This document shows, in pieces, positions 1 through 11,286 of a stretch of 64,000 nt of DNA (position 1 is its first letter; every line of letters begins with the position of its first letter). Position numbers and translations under genes: made by a program. The notes beneath the pieces were generated by a model, which worked only from the letters and a program-made list of their open reading frames with translations, was not told where the DNA came from and ran no database searches. Source of the DNA: Alnus glutinosa (taxonomy: Eukaryota; Streptophyta; Magnoliopsida; Fagales; Betulaceae); assembly GCF_958979055.1 (NCBI RefSeq), contig NC_084886.1:9273654-9337653 (forward strand), given 5' to 3'.

Positions 1-3000
1 CAATGAAACGACAAGCTCTATTGAGTTTGATGTGAATGGAGGCCAAAGGTACATAGAAAACTTTATTCAAGAACGCACTCCCCTAGTAGCCTTACTCTTC
101 ATGTAATATAGAAGACACTCCCAGTTACTTAAAAATTGAACAAAGATGCATAGAAATTCAGGTAACATGATTCTTTCCAATTAAAGAAATAAATTACCTC
201 AAAGCTTAGGCAGAACTTCTCAATTAAAGGAGACAAATATTGAGCTAATTCACGAGGGAGAAAACCAAGCATTTTACCGCATCCAGTGTCTGCAGAAATA
301 ACCTGACTCAAAAGGACCATGCAATGCCTTTATTATAAATAATTTAAAAGTTAAAACATAAGGCAAAAGCACAGAATAAAGGAGTAACCTTTATAGCATT
401 GGGATCCTTATCATTATCAGGGTCTCGTAGAAGAGAAATGCTTGCCCCAAGATGTAACTCCTTTTCATCACTAAACCTACGGCCAACAATAAAAGTTTCA
501 AGAGTAGCCCCAGATATGTCATCTATAGTTACATCCCTGTCACCTTTAAGAACCTCATTCTTCGGGGACAATAGTTGGGTGGTGTCCAGACTGTAGTTGA
601 TCTTGTCATCATTGATTGGGTTTTCAGACGGACCATCTTTGTAAGTTTGCACAACAGACTCTAACTTCAGGGATGATCCACACAGATCAATGTCATTTTC
701 TTTAGTAGCACTAAATTCAAGCAATCCATGAACAGCATTGCGTACACAACGGTCATCAGGACCTGTATCACACACACTGTTTTCTAACTGTTCTAACTCT
801 AAGGAACTAGCTTGAATCTTAGATTGTGACCAGAAGTTTGACTGAAGAAGGGTCTGCTGGGTCAATTTTCGCTTGGTTCCTCGAGACAGGCATGCATCTG
901 GAGGCCATTCATCAAAACCATAAGAGTAAGCATCCAATAAGGCCATTCAAAATTACAGATATCAAAACATTAGGTAAAAAAGGTCACAATATGACATCAT
1001 GATTCTTTTTCTTTTTGCAAAGTAAATAGCATCAACAAAAAAGATACCAGGGCACCACCCAACTACATTAGAAGTATACAAGAAATGAGCTCCTCATACC
1101 AAAAAAAAAAAAAAATTAAACACATAAAGAATGCATGGTCCAAAAAGGAAAAGAAGATTAGACAAATGAGAACCAGTAATCCAAGCGATTAAAAAAGCCA
1201 AAAGAGGGTGCCTCAATATCACTACTTGATTGGTCCATCCCTTCGAATGTTCAACTTCAGCTATTTCATACCATCCATAAATTTTTTGATAAGTAAAATT
1301 TTATAGAAAAGAAAGCGTAAGACCCCCCTACGTACACAGGAAGTATACACAAGAGAGCCAAAGCTGACCCAAAAAAACCTGAACAAAAGAAATCTAATAC
1401 AAATATGCTTCCAAACAAAGGCCAGGTATGTTTAGGATAGAATATGGCCCTTAAATCTCAAGTAATGTAACATTTGTACAACAGCCCTATAGGGGGACAT
1501 TTAGGATATCATTTTTTTTTCTTTTTTGATGACTAGAAACCCCTCCAAGAGTGTGATGAATGTCAATTGCAATAAGACTAAAAAAGTGGAACTAGCAGGC
1601 CTCCTTCAACATTCGCCAATTCCAAGCTAAGTATGGACTGAAATTAGCATGAACTTCAAAGAAGGACTTTCCTCTCACATGGCCACAATGTGATAATGGT
1701 AGTAGTCGACAACCTCTCCAAGTATGCCCACTTTGTCAGCCTTTCCTATCTATACACAATTGTTACACTGGCTAAACTTTCTTGGATCAAATATTTAAAT
1801 TGCAAGGCATGCCTTCCACCATAGTCAGTAACTCAGAGATCTTACCTTTACCAGTGTATTTTGGAGGGAACCTTTCATTTTATAAGGAACTCAGTTATCT
1901 CTTAGTTCATCTTACCACCTACAATCAGACAGACAATTAGAAATAGTCAATAAATGCCTCGAGAATTGCCTTGCTTGCTTCATTAGAGCAAGACCCAAAG
2001 AATGATCCAAATGGTTATCACTGGCAAAATGGTGGTATAACACCAACACCCACGTCACCGAAATAACCCCGTATGAAGTTGTATATGGTGTTCCCCCTAT
2101 CTCATTTCCTACATTCCAAGACAAGGGTGCAAGCTATGGAAGAAGTGCTCAAGACCAGAGAGGTGCCCCACTTTGATTTCCGCCCCGTTAGGTGGCCTAG
2201 AGCAAGCCGGTAATGGACCTACTTACCTGTTGGAGAGTGTGTCGACGACATCATGTAAGTCTTCCTCCTCCACTCTCCGCCCCACTCCACCTCCTCGCAT
2301 CTCAATCACTTGCTTGTTCTAACGGGCAACGGCTTTTGCGTAGTTGGTTCTAACATACGTAGTAGTAGCGAGCAGTTCTTTACCAGATCGAGAAGCTTGA
2401 GCAAGAAATTCACCTTTGTCATATATTCCATATATTACACTAGATCACACTAGATAGATATATTCTAAAGGAGAATCTTTAAGCAAGCCCACGGTGGAAT
2501 GAAAAAGTTCGCTTACCTTCATCGAACAGAATGAGAATTTGAGGTGGGAGACTGAGTTTTCTTACTTCTTCAACACACATTTTCAACAAGGGTTTTCAGC
2601 CCTTATCAAGCAATCCAACGCATTGGTAAAGTAGCTTCCAAGCAGGACCTTCCACCTGAAACCAGAATCCACCCAGTGTTCCATGTATCATGTCTTAAAA
2701 AGAAGTTGGTATCTAGGACTACAGCCCAACCAACCCTGCCTCAGCACCAAAGAATAGATCTTGCATCCAAAACCATAGACTATCTGACCTAGAAGAATGG
2801 TTAAATACGGGGAAACCGTTCTCGTTAAATGGTCTCGGTCCGTGATTAAAGATGCAACTTGGGAAGACTATGGCCAGCTGAAACAAAAATTCCCTAACCT
2901 TGAGGACAAAGGTTAATTGAAGAGGTAGGCACACATGTCTGTGCCTTAGGTGTCAACGAGTAGATTCGGGTCAGTAGGTTAGTTTCTGGTTAGGAAGAGA

Positions 3001-4083
3001 TCTGTGGTGGCTGGTTTCTACGGAAAAATGGGAAAATGTGAGCTGTTAGTGGAAGAAGAGGAAGAGGTGTGCGGATCAGTTGTAATCATGTGCGAGTTAG
3101 TGAGTCATGAGTCCAAGTCGGTTAAATGTTAGTCTCCTTGTCAGTCTTTCATTTGTATTTAAGAAGCCTCCTGATTAATTAACGAGCTATGAGGATTTGT
3201 ATCTTGTTTGGCCCGGAGGCAGGGCAACTTCTCTCTTTTCTTCATTTTCTTTTTTTTTTGATAAGTAAGAAGAACTTTATTAAAGAAAGCGTAAAGCGCC
3301 CCTAAGTACACAGGAAGTATACACAGGAACAACCAAAGCTAACCCAAAAAAAAACCCGCAACGCCAAGGCCCTAGAACACAAAAGAACCAAAACAAGCTA
3401 CAAAAGGACCCAACTAAGAACAGAACTACCCACTACCCTTCAAGGCACAACAAACCTACAACATGTGTGCCTTGCCTTTCTTACGCCTAGAGGGATAGTT
3501 CGCATCACCATAGTTAATGGAACTATGCAAATTTAGAAGCTCCCTTTTCCCTTTAGACTTCTGACGCGCAAAAAATTGGAACTCCTCTTCCATGGCATCC
3601 CAAATAGCCAATGCCTCCTCGATGAAGGTTTCTCAAGTTTAAGAAGTCAACCACCATATAACATTAAGGGATAACAACTTCCTATGCAAACTTATTTTAA
3701 GAAGCCCGTAGTGGCTTTATCACAAACACTAAAGCTGCAAACCCTTATGTTCCTAAAAGTACACATAAAAATCAATCAATATATATGTACATACGAAAAA
3801 GGAAATGCATACCCAGATGAGAGTTGATGGCATTGTGTTCCCCAATGACTTCGTGCCCACAAACAGGGCAAGTTACCAATTCTTCTGGGTGACAAGTCTC
3901 GTTCCCAAACTCTCTTTCTTCTTCGCATTCGTCCAATTTTTTATCAGCCTCTGCATTCTCAACGGAGACGATTTTCCCATCATCACCGATGCCGACAGGA
4001 GCGGAGAGAAGAGTTTCACGATTGGGAAGGAAGCGACGCCGTTTGCCCACCAATCGGATCAAGCTCTCTCTTCCGCGGAGCAT
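1..4083 (-). CDS. FAN1: FAN1-type Fanconi-associated nuclease, 5' part (exons 1-3, perhaps 4; runs off left edge)
   Basis: Exons read on the minus strand: 4083-3813 (ATG at 4083), 897-389, 302-198, and probably one entering the left edge from about 82 (or 60). Phases agree: exon 1 ends CTG G, exon 2 begins AT GCA TGC, giving the split motif HLDAC; exons 2 and 3 join in phase 0. Residues 72-93 form a UBZ4 ubiquitin-binding zinc finger (C72, C75, H89, C93). A basic stretch around residues 14-18 could be a nuclear signal. Residues about 222-295 form a HIRAN domain (GRRFSDEKELHLGASISLL, then DPNAIKV and LGFLPRELAQYL). Known for the family: FAN1 is a structure-specific nuclease in DNA interstrand-crosslink repair, recruited through UBZ; plant forms carry HIRAN, and the VRR nuclease domain would lie beyond the window. 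Intron 1 is about 2.9 kb and full of mobile-element debris. The left-edge exon is the least certain part. Confidence 0.85.
1281..1430 (-). mobile_element. LINE 3' tail, minus strand, 5'-truncated
   Basis: Read on the minus strand it shows the tail shared by several L1-type LINE remnants here: a GTATACTTCCTGTGTAC block, a run of C/G-rich bases, a CTTTCTTTTCTATAAAA-type stretch, then TTACTTATCAAAAAA. The same tail recurs near 3250, 13750 and 33890. Only the 3' non-coding end can be recognised. It sits in intron 1 of the FAN1 gene, antisense to nothing and in the same sense as the gene. Confidence 0.6.
1640..3230 (+). mobile_element. Decayed Ty3/gypsy retrotransposon remnant (integrase to 3' LTR side)
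   Basis: On the plus strand the text still resembles the integrase of a chromovirus-type Ty3/gypsy element (near 1690-1760 a VVDNLSKYAHFVSL-like stretch; near 1915-2120 TDGQTE-like and YNTNTHVTEITPYE-like stretches). From about 2600 to 2930 comes the integrase C-terminal / chromodomain region, and 2935-3230 looks like LTR-side sequence. It is an old fossil with many breaks and no clear second LTR, lying inside FAN1 intron 1. Confidence 0.65.
3246..3650 (-). mobile_element. LINE-derived element, minus strand, with poly-A tail at 3250
   Basis: The left end is a T-run (minus-strand poly-A) followed by the shared LINE tail (TTTATTAAAGAAAGCGTAAA on the plus strand). Further right, the minus strand still encodes a stretch resembling the plant LINE reading frame just before the endonuclease (AIWDAMEEEFQFFARQ, ELLNLHSSINYGDA). 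That region joined directly to a 3' tail suggests an internally deleted, non-autonomous LINE. It lies in FAN1 intron 1, next to the gypsy remnant. Confidence 0.6.
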
Positions 4084-5464
4084 TATGGGTTACATATAAA
4101 AATGTAAATTATTTTCTCTGCCCTCCATCACAATCTCAAAGCGACTCTCTCTAAGCTTCGATTTGAATCGCTTTTGTTCTTGTTTTTCGTCTTTCTATAG
4201 CTTCTGCGTCTCTATGTGCAAGTATTTGGGCTTGTATGTGTTGTATACACAGATTGAGCCCTTGCAGGGATTTGCCCTACCTGTTATTTCTCACTTCGCT
4301 CGATAAACGCTTTTCCCCAAATTTCCCAAACCCGTAGCAAACCTAGCTGTTAATCAAGAGCTCGATTCCTGTGAAAAATTTGTAAGCTCATAAATAATTA
4401 TAATAGTTTATCTCGGAGAACCAGTTGATCGCGCCCACCCCTTTAGAGAAAGAGAAATGAGAGATCAAATGATTCAAATGTCCCGCCGTTGGGGGAGCGA
4501 TATATATAATTTAATTTCTAAATTAGGGTATTTTCGTCATTTCATAATTGTTTTAAAAGAAAATAGTAGGTAAGGACTTCTTTTCTTTTCTTTTTTCTTT
4601 TTTTTTACCTAATTAAAAAGGCAGAGGTGGGCAATCAGAGTGACTATTCTACTTGGACATGACCATAGTAACCTCTGCCCGCTTAGCAATTGCATAGATG
4701 GGACTTAGACGGTAAGAAACTGCAAGTGCTCCCAAAAGTCTAATAGATGGAGCTTTACTATCCAGTCCTACCGAAAACACTAGCGATACCCAAGTTAATG
4801 GAATAGTAAATCAAGCAAAATATTGTTATTTATAGGGATAATGTTTAAATGAGTAGTTTATTAGAGAAGAAAAAATATTTAACCCTAGAAAAAACTATAA
4901 TGATATTTGTCGAACTGGAGGGACTGTTATTAAACAAGGTGTCGTAAAAAAAACTGTAGCATATGAGCTGTAATTTTTCTAATGATCCAGATTTAATTTT
5001 ACTATTTTTTTTTTTTTTTTTTTTTGTCATAAAAAGCTTAGAATTAAACTGAGATTGTTGAAAAAACTACATTACATATACTACATTTCTTTTTAAGTAC
5101 CTTGTAAGAAATTTCATATATGTCCTTGTGGCACATCAGTAATTATGGTAATATAACTTATTCCATTCAGATTGATCATGGGAATCCATTTCCTAATATC
5201 ATGCTGATTTTACTCCTTGACGGGAGGAGAAAAATCAGCCATCACTTAATCAGCCTATAAATAAATAATATGTGTATTCTATAGTACGACATTCAATAAG
5301 CATAGATTATAAGAACTCCTCTAAATTTCTTTTTTTAGAATCTCTGATTATTGATAACAAGGTTTCTTCGTACGTTTGAGCAAAGCATAGCTGAAAGTAT
5401 TTATATAATCAATCATTCTGCTGCTTATTTACATTGTTAATTTAGCATTTGATTTATATAGCTA
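4084..5464. other. Upstream region of FAN1; no gene seen
   Basis: This includes the FAN1 5' leader and promoter side (to about 4450), then AT-rich DNA with long T and A runs (4585-4605, 5007-5025). No coding region, RNA gene or complete mobile element could be supported. Confidence 0.5.
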
Positions 5465-5870
5465 ACACACCTAAGCCAAATTCCTTAAACAAAGTCCTAC
5501 GTGAAGTGGTTGAATCTTGGTGATAAGAAGTCCAAGCTTTTCTTCCAAATCTTGAAGAACCACGACAGCCAGAGTAAGATAGTTCGAATTTTAGGGAGGA
5601 TGGAAGTAGCCAACTAGGATTGATAATCTTAAGGTCGTTAAAGAAGAAATAATGAGGTACCTCAATATCCTTCTCTGTATTATTGCCCCTCATAACAAGC
5701 TACTTGATCTAGCTACTCTTGAAAATGCTCTACTTAAGCAGATTATTCAAGATCAGGCCCAGAGTTGGGTAACAGGTCATTGAAGAGGAGATCATATTGG
5801 TCCTCTTTAGCACCTTGAAGGATAATGATGCAACATTTTTCAGAAAAGCAGCTCAAGATACACCTTCTGG
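5465..5870 (+). mobile_element. Decayed LINE ORF2 fragment (linker between endonuclease and reverse transcriptase)
   Basis: Frame fragments on the plus strand resemble the segment that precedes the reverse transcriptase in plant L1-type LINEs: VKWLNLGDKKSKLFFQILKN followed by a SKIVRIL-like stretch. The rest is broken by stops and shifts, and no 3' tail is visible. The call rests on this one recognisable motif. Confidence 0.45.
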
Positions 5871-6093
5871 TACCCTAAAACTAAATTTGATGAAAGGTTA
5901 TAATGTTCTAATATAATTAAATAATTAAATTCACATATTTCTATCCGTTTAAACTTTTAGAATGATTTAACATGATATCTGAACAAAAATCTCAAAAAAT
6001 TTATACAAAAGATTTTTTATTTCTAGTATTGGGAAATTAAACAATTTCTTCTTGAGATGTACGGGCCTCAAGCATACTCGAAACCACTTGACT

Positions 6094-6102
6094 CTTTGTG
6101 AT

Positions 6103-6145
<43 letters not shown>

Positions 6146-6996
6146 CGATGAATAAAATATTTCATTGAACAACACTCAACATACACTCCACTCCAGAAAC
6201 AAAACAATCTGGAACACAATCTCAATACAGAGAAAGTCATCTTAGAGGCCAGAAATACAAGCCTGAAAAACGAAAAAAAACACAAGCTACAACCTCAAGA
6301 GACAAGTAGCAGAGGTGAACAAGACCAAAGCCACAAGATCAACAGCAAAAACAGCCCGAAAAAGCACAAAGTAGAGCAACACCAAACTGGCACAAAGACA
6401 ACATACAGCAAAACAACCACCAAAACAACCACTTCCTGCATCCTCAAACCGAACCAACAGAGGTGTGCAGGTTCCAACAAAACACTAAGCTATGATTGAG
6501 AGGCTTGAATTGCTCATTAGCCACCAGCCTTGAACGAACTTCCCATCTAATACAATTCATAATAGATAAGTTGTTTTAGGCGAGGCATTATGCAGAAGAG
6601 CATTCCTCTGTTTCTAAATATTGTAAATAGTAGACCCCAAACAAAACCTCCCCAATCGTGCTCTAATACCTCTGCCATTTAATTCCTTCAAGCCCCAATC
6701 TTCAATAGCATCCCAATCCAAAGGAGCATTAGAAATGGAACACTCGGCCAGGATATTAGACCAAATTCGACTACTGAAGCTACACCTAAAGAAGAGGTAT
6801 TCTCGGTTCTCTTGGGCACTACGGCAGAATAAGCACAATGTGCATCCAGTGTAACCCCACCTACACATTTTTTCCTTAGTGACCAATGTATTCCGGAAGA
6901 CAAGTCATATAAAAAAGGAATGTTTAGGGATAGAAGTTGGAAACCATACCAATTTCCACCATCCTACAGCCGGGTACACCTCCCTTTGTGATAGTT
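6094..6996 (-). mobile_element. 5'-truncated LINE, 6107-6983, with 13-bp target duplications
   Basis: The duplication CTTTGTGATAGTT occurs at 6094-6106 and again at 6984-6996. Between them, read on the minus strand, is the C-terminal zinc-binding domain of LINE reverse transcriptases (EVYPAVGWWKLVWFPTS, then WGYTGCTLCLFCRSAQ and FFRCSFSSRIWSNIL), ending in a long poly-A (T-run 6107-6145). In-frame stops are present (one right after PKHSFFI), so it is dead. The identical duplications mean the insertion itself is fairly young despite the 5' truncation. Confidence 0.88.
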
Positions 6997-7463
6997 GTGG
7001 AGGCCTTTTCAAGGCTATGATCTTGTTTGTTTTGTGGTGAGGAGGATATGCCCTTTTAATCGAGTCTTCTATTTTGTTGGGATATGCCCATGTGCCTTTG
7101 TAAAGTATCAACAGTCTCTCGTATTCCTGTGCCAATCGAATTAACAGTGTAAACACCAAAGTTGGAAATTGTAACCTTTTCGTCTCTCAGTGCCCACTAA
7201 AGCTTGTTCGCATTGTGGCATCATTAACCAACCAAGCACCCAACCTGTAGGTTGACATATACTTGTACCCAGTAGAAAAGATCAATATGGCTCGAGCAGT
7301 GTAAGATTGTTCCTAGTAAATATAAATGCAACATGCAAAATTGTATGAATTTATGTTACAATTGCCACCTTTGCATCACCATATCATAACACTACAAAAG
7401 TTTTATTTCTTACTTTTACTATTTTTCCATAAGATATGTACGTTGTTTCATCAACATTCATTA
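6997..7463. other. Intergenic; 3' flank of the PORR gene
   Basis: No gene recognised. The part nearest 7463 is likely the 3' untranslated region of the PORR gene, whose stop codon is at 7464-7466. Confidence 0.4.
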
Positions 7464-8930
7464 TTACCAAGGTTCCATATTTGCTCCATCCACATCATTA
7501 AGAAGAGAAGCAGAATCTGCAGTCCAAAACGCCCCATTCTCCATGTGGCCTAATGACTCGTTGCTCTCATCACCGATGACGACACAATCCAAATCTGAAT
7601 CTTCATAATCAAACAAATCATCCAACCCATCATCATGATCATCATTATTGTTATCAACTGTGTTATCATCATCACCATCATCATTACAGTCACCAGTGCC
7701 ATAGCTATATATACTAGCCTTTCTTCTCTCTCTTCTCATCCTGTTCCCTTCCCTAACCAACGCCATCAACTGGTCTTTTATAATCAAAGTCTCGTCCTTC
7801 TCCAACAGGTCTCCTTTCTCATCATACCCCTCCACCAAAAACACAGAGTCCCTCTGCCCTTTCAAACTCACGTAGAATAACTCTGGGTGCCTCACAAACA
7901 TTCGCCTCAACTTGTTGGGTAGCCCAAACTCCTTCCTGAAATGAGTCAAGTGGTCAATTAAAGTCCTCTTTTCAATCATCATCCCCAGCACCTCTCTCAC
8001 CACCGCACAAGCTCTTTTCTCTTCTTCCATGGATTCTTTTGCTAACACCCCCACAGAAGTATTATAAGGGCATACAGCTGGCATTTCCCCAAACTTGATC
8101 AGAAAATCCTGGTGATGTCTCTTCAAGTTCAATCCCTTTCGAAGTCTCAGCTGTTTAAATTTCAAAGGCCTGTCTACTATCATCCCACGTGAATGAACTT
8201 TAGGAGAGGGTAGAGGATTTGCCAAGTGTGGATCCCAAGATACAAGCTCAAGTGCACGGCCATAGGAGGTATCCACAGTCTTAAATTTGTCAGGGTGGTC
8301 ATTGCAGAGACGGGAACGGAAATTAGGGGGGAGGCCAAGATCTGGAGCAAGGTGAACCAACTTTGACAGAAGAAGCCGACGGTGAGAAGAAAGCATGAGA
8401 AGTTTCTGGAGTTTGGTTGCCAAGGTCATTGAGATTGCTGATTTGAGATTTAATTCCTGGGAGGCAAGGGCTGCTGCTGCTGGGGTTAGACGGACACAAA
8501 GTTGGGAATATGATTTTGTAGCATTGAGTGGTAAGGGTGGTCTTGGGATTGAGAAGACTTCAAAAATTAAAGGATAACGATGAATCATAGAGAGGATTGA
8601 GCGGGGCTTTGAAAGGGAAAGGTAGGATCGACATTTTGAAAGAATGTAGAGTTGCATATAGTGTTTTGGTTTAGAAAGGAGCAGTGTTTTCAGCTTTTGA
8701 ACAAACCGAATCCTGTTTTGCTTCACAATATGCCTGTCTAGTGAAGGGCTTTGAACAATTTTCAGAGATGAACAAGAAATAGAGATGGACAGATTTCTGA
8801 AGCTCTTACTGCTCTTGTAAGTTTGGTTAATCTTACCTTGTAACAAAGAAGGATTCCTAGGGAGGAAACTAGAATTCAGGAAAGAGATTGGCCAATCCCT
8901 TTGGGATGAGAAAGGCAGGGACAATGCCAT
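7464..8930 (-). CDS. PORR-domain organelle RNA-splicing protein (WTF9/RPD1-like)
   Basis: A single intron-free frame of 488 codons, ATG at 8930. The first 60 or so residues are rich in Ser, Arg and Lys with few acids, as in a mitochondrial or plastid transit peptide. Residues about 70-405 match the plant organelle RNA recognition (PORR, formerly DUF860) layout: an RIRFVQKLKTLLLSKPKH-type start, SYLSLSKPRSILSMIHRYP, the helical LTPAAAALASQE, and the C-terminal LPNKLRRMFVRHPELFYVSL block. Residues about 420-465 are a strongly acidic Asp/Asn-rich tail. Known for the family: PORR proteins bind group II introns and help splice organelle transcripts. Single-exon structure and length agree with the family. 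Which organelle and which intron it serves cannot be told from sequence. Confidence 0.9.
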   Translation of the reverse strand: MALSLPFSSQRDWPISFLNSSFLPRNPSLLQGKINQTYKSSKSFRNLSISISCSSLKIVQSPSLDRHIVKQNRIRFVQKLKTLLLSKPKHYMQLYILSKCRSYLSLSKPRSILSMIHRYPLIFEVFSIPRPPLPLNATKSYSQLCVRLTPAAAALASQELNLKSAISMTLATKLQKLLMLSSHRRLLLSKLVHLAPDLGLPPNFRSRLCNDHPDKFKTVDTSYGRALELVSWDPHLANPLPSPKVHSRGMIVDRPLKFKQLRLRKGLNLKRHHQDFLIKFGEMPAVCPYNTSVGVLAKESMEEEKRACAVVREVLGMMIEKRTLIDHLTHFRKEFGLPNKLRRMFVRHPELFYVSLKGQRDSVFLVEGYDEKGDLLEKDETLIIKDQLMALVREGNRMRRERRKASIYSYGTGDCNDDGDDDNTVDNNNDDHDDGLDDLFDYEDSDLDCVVIGDESNESLGHMENGAFWTADSASLLNDVDGANMEPW

Positions 8931-10740
8931 TTTTCAAATTTGTAGTAACGACAAGCTTTAAAGCCTACAACTTGTTGAAGGAGGGTAAAAATGCCAGGAG
9001 CTTACATAATATTATACCATGAGTCTCATTCTTTCCAATTGATGGTAACATAAAATAGTCCCTCAAAAGGTTGCTATTGAGCAGGTTGAAGCAAAATTCT
9101 TACTGATAAGCACTACTGATCAAGGAATATAGCTACATAGGTGATAATGATAGCTGCTTCATCTGCAGCAAGGTATACTGCATGAACAGGGTGCTGGATT
9201 TTCTTTCAGATTTCCTTACCATCTGCAAGGAGACATTCAATGCCATACCTTAGTAAAGTATAAAAAGTTAAATAAAATACGTAGTTCACACAGGATGGTT
9301 GCTGACATATGAATAGACTCTTTTCTATTTTCACACAAACTATCATACAAAATGTGACCCAAATGGGAATTAGCAGTGTACTTAGAAAAATGAAATCCGT
9401 AGATGGCAAATGAATAAAGAAATTATAATATGCCATATCAAGAGAGATGCAACAGGAAAAAGGGAGTCCCTGCAGAGGGGAAGGGGGTAATTGTATGTAA
9501 TATATATTAAAAAAAAAGTTTAAGCTGAGTAATACCAAACTGTTTCAAAAGAATACCCTTACACTGCTTTGTTTTTCTCCTTTCACACTATAGGGCCCAT
9601 TAGTAAAAGATTTGACAAACAAGAGGGAAAAACACACACACACACACACACACACACAACGATTATTATATGTTATAAAAAAGTATGTCTTTATAAAGTT
9701 AACCCCATGATGAAGTAAAAGGGGGATGGATTGATTGATGATATAAGAAAAAGTGTACCTAGATGGATCTTGATTGGAAACTAGTCCTAAAACTGCACTG
9801 GTAAATAACTAATTCTAAAGCTGCATTCGAGAGTATGAAGAAGATACCTTGGATAGACCAAAAAATTCTCTTGTTAAAATGTGACTATTATTCAAGAGAG
9901 ACGTTGAGCACAAAAAATATCTGCAGAGAATTAATATCTCAAAAAATTCTCCAGCCTTATAGTTGTCAAAGCAAAAGAGAAATATGCCACAAAACCCAAC
10001 AAATAGGTGCATGCACTCCATTATCTTGTTTTGTCTTATCGATGAGAATCGCACACACCACCAAAAAACTAATGACATGGGTTTGTTTTGTTGATTTCGT
10101 AAAATGTCATAGTCTCAAGCTTTTAGAACTAGAGGAGCGGAGTGCTACCATTTCTGTAGATGAAAATCGCACCAACCACGAAAGGCAGAGAAATCAAATT
10201 CAATTTTCATGCGCATCCAGAAATAGTCCATGAAAAGTATAACAAGTGCCCCAAGTCAAAAGGCGACCTTATCCATTCCACATGGTCTTCTAGCATGGAT
10301 AATTAAGTGAAAGAGAGAGCAGCAGACCAATTGTCAACTGATATACATGCGAATCACATAGACATTATAACGAACAGGTGGAGAGCACGTTAGAAATGTC
10401 AACGTTCACTCGTTGCAAAGCTTGAAGAAGCGAAGGACTCCAAAAGTAGGATTCAAGAGAAGAAAGGAGGTGGTCGGTGGAGTATTACTGCCATTAAGGA
10501 GAGACAAAAAAAAGAAAGCTGCATGCATGGAAGTCAAAGATAACAGAGCAATTAACTCACGTACCTGAGGATATTGAGCTACGTGTCTGATCAATTGTGC
10601 AAGCTATTGGGTCTGAGCCCTCCTTGAGAAAGGACGCACAGGTAAGGTATTACTTTGACAAGTACTGAGAGAGACCCTGGGAGTGGGAGGTGCTTCTGCT
10701 GAGGTTAGGGACGTTGGGCGAGAGAGAGAGTAAAAAAGTT
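8931..10740 (-). other. Upstream region of the PORR gene, possible spliced 5' leader
   Basis: No protein gene recognised. On the minus strand several good donor-like sites occur (CTCAG then GTACGTGAG near 10566; GCAGATG then GTAAGGAAA near 9220; CCAAG then GTATCT near 9846), which would suit a non-coding leader with introns feeding the PORR gene. This is inference only. A (CA)n run lies at about 9632-9659. Confidence 0.3.
9632..9659. repeat. (AC)n microsatellite
   Basis: About 14 uninterrupted AC units. Confidence 0.95.
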
Positions 10741-11286
10741 TAGCCTGCAACCTTTCACGTCTTTCGAGTTAACTACTTTTACCACAAAAAGAAACGTGGC
10801 AATTTATTAAAAAAACAAAAACAAAAACAAAAATAAAAATTTGTTTAGTGCTTGCATAAGGAAATTAATAAATCAATAATGTTTTTTTTTAAAATTTTTG
10901 TCCATCTCCGTATAAAATAGTAACAAATTTACCTTTAAATATGTGAGACTTGTGATAGATTTTTAAAAAAATCTGGCCAAGAGTTATGTAGGAAAAAGCC
11001 TACAAACACAATTTTTTCTTTAAAAAAAAAAAAAAACTATCTCAATTGTTTAATACCTGTTTATTGCACATTTCGTGCTTTTTTATTTTTATTTAAAAAA
11101 ATTATTTGATGTGACATAATGGTCTTAAGATTTTTTGTTGTTGTTGTTGGTAGAATTTATATTTAAAAAGTGTTTTATTTTTGAAAAAATTAAAAAAAAA
11201 AAAAAAAAAAAAAACCATGTTTTTGGTTGAAGTAATATCTTACAATGTTAATATGATAAATCCTAACCAACTAGGGGCGAAGTCTG
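10741..11286. other. AT-rich intergenic stretch
   Basis: Long A/T homopolymers (11022-11036, 11189-11214) and no recognisable feature. Confidence 0.5.
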
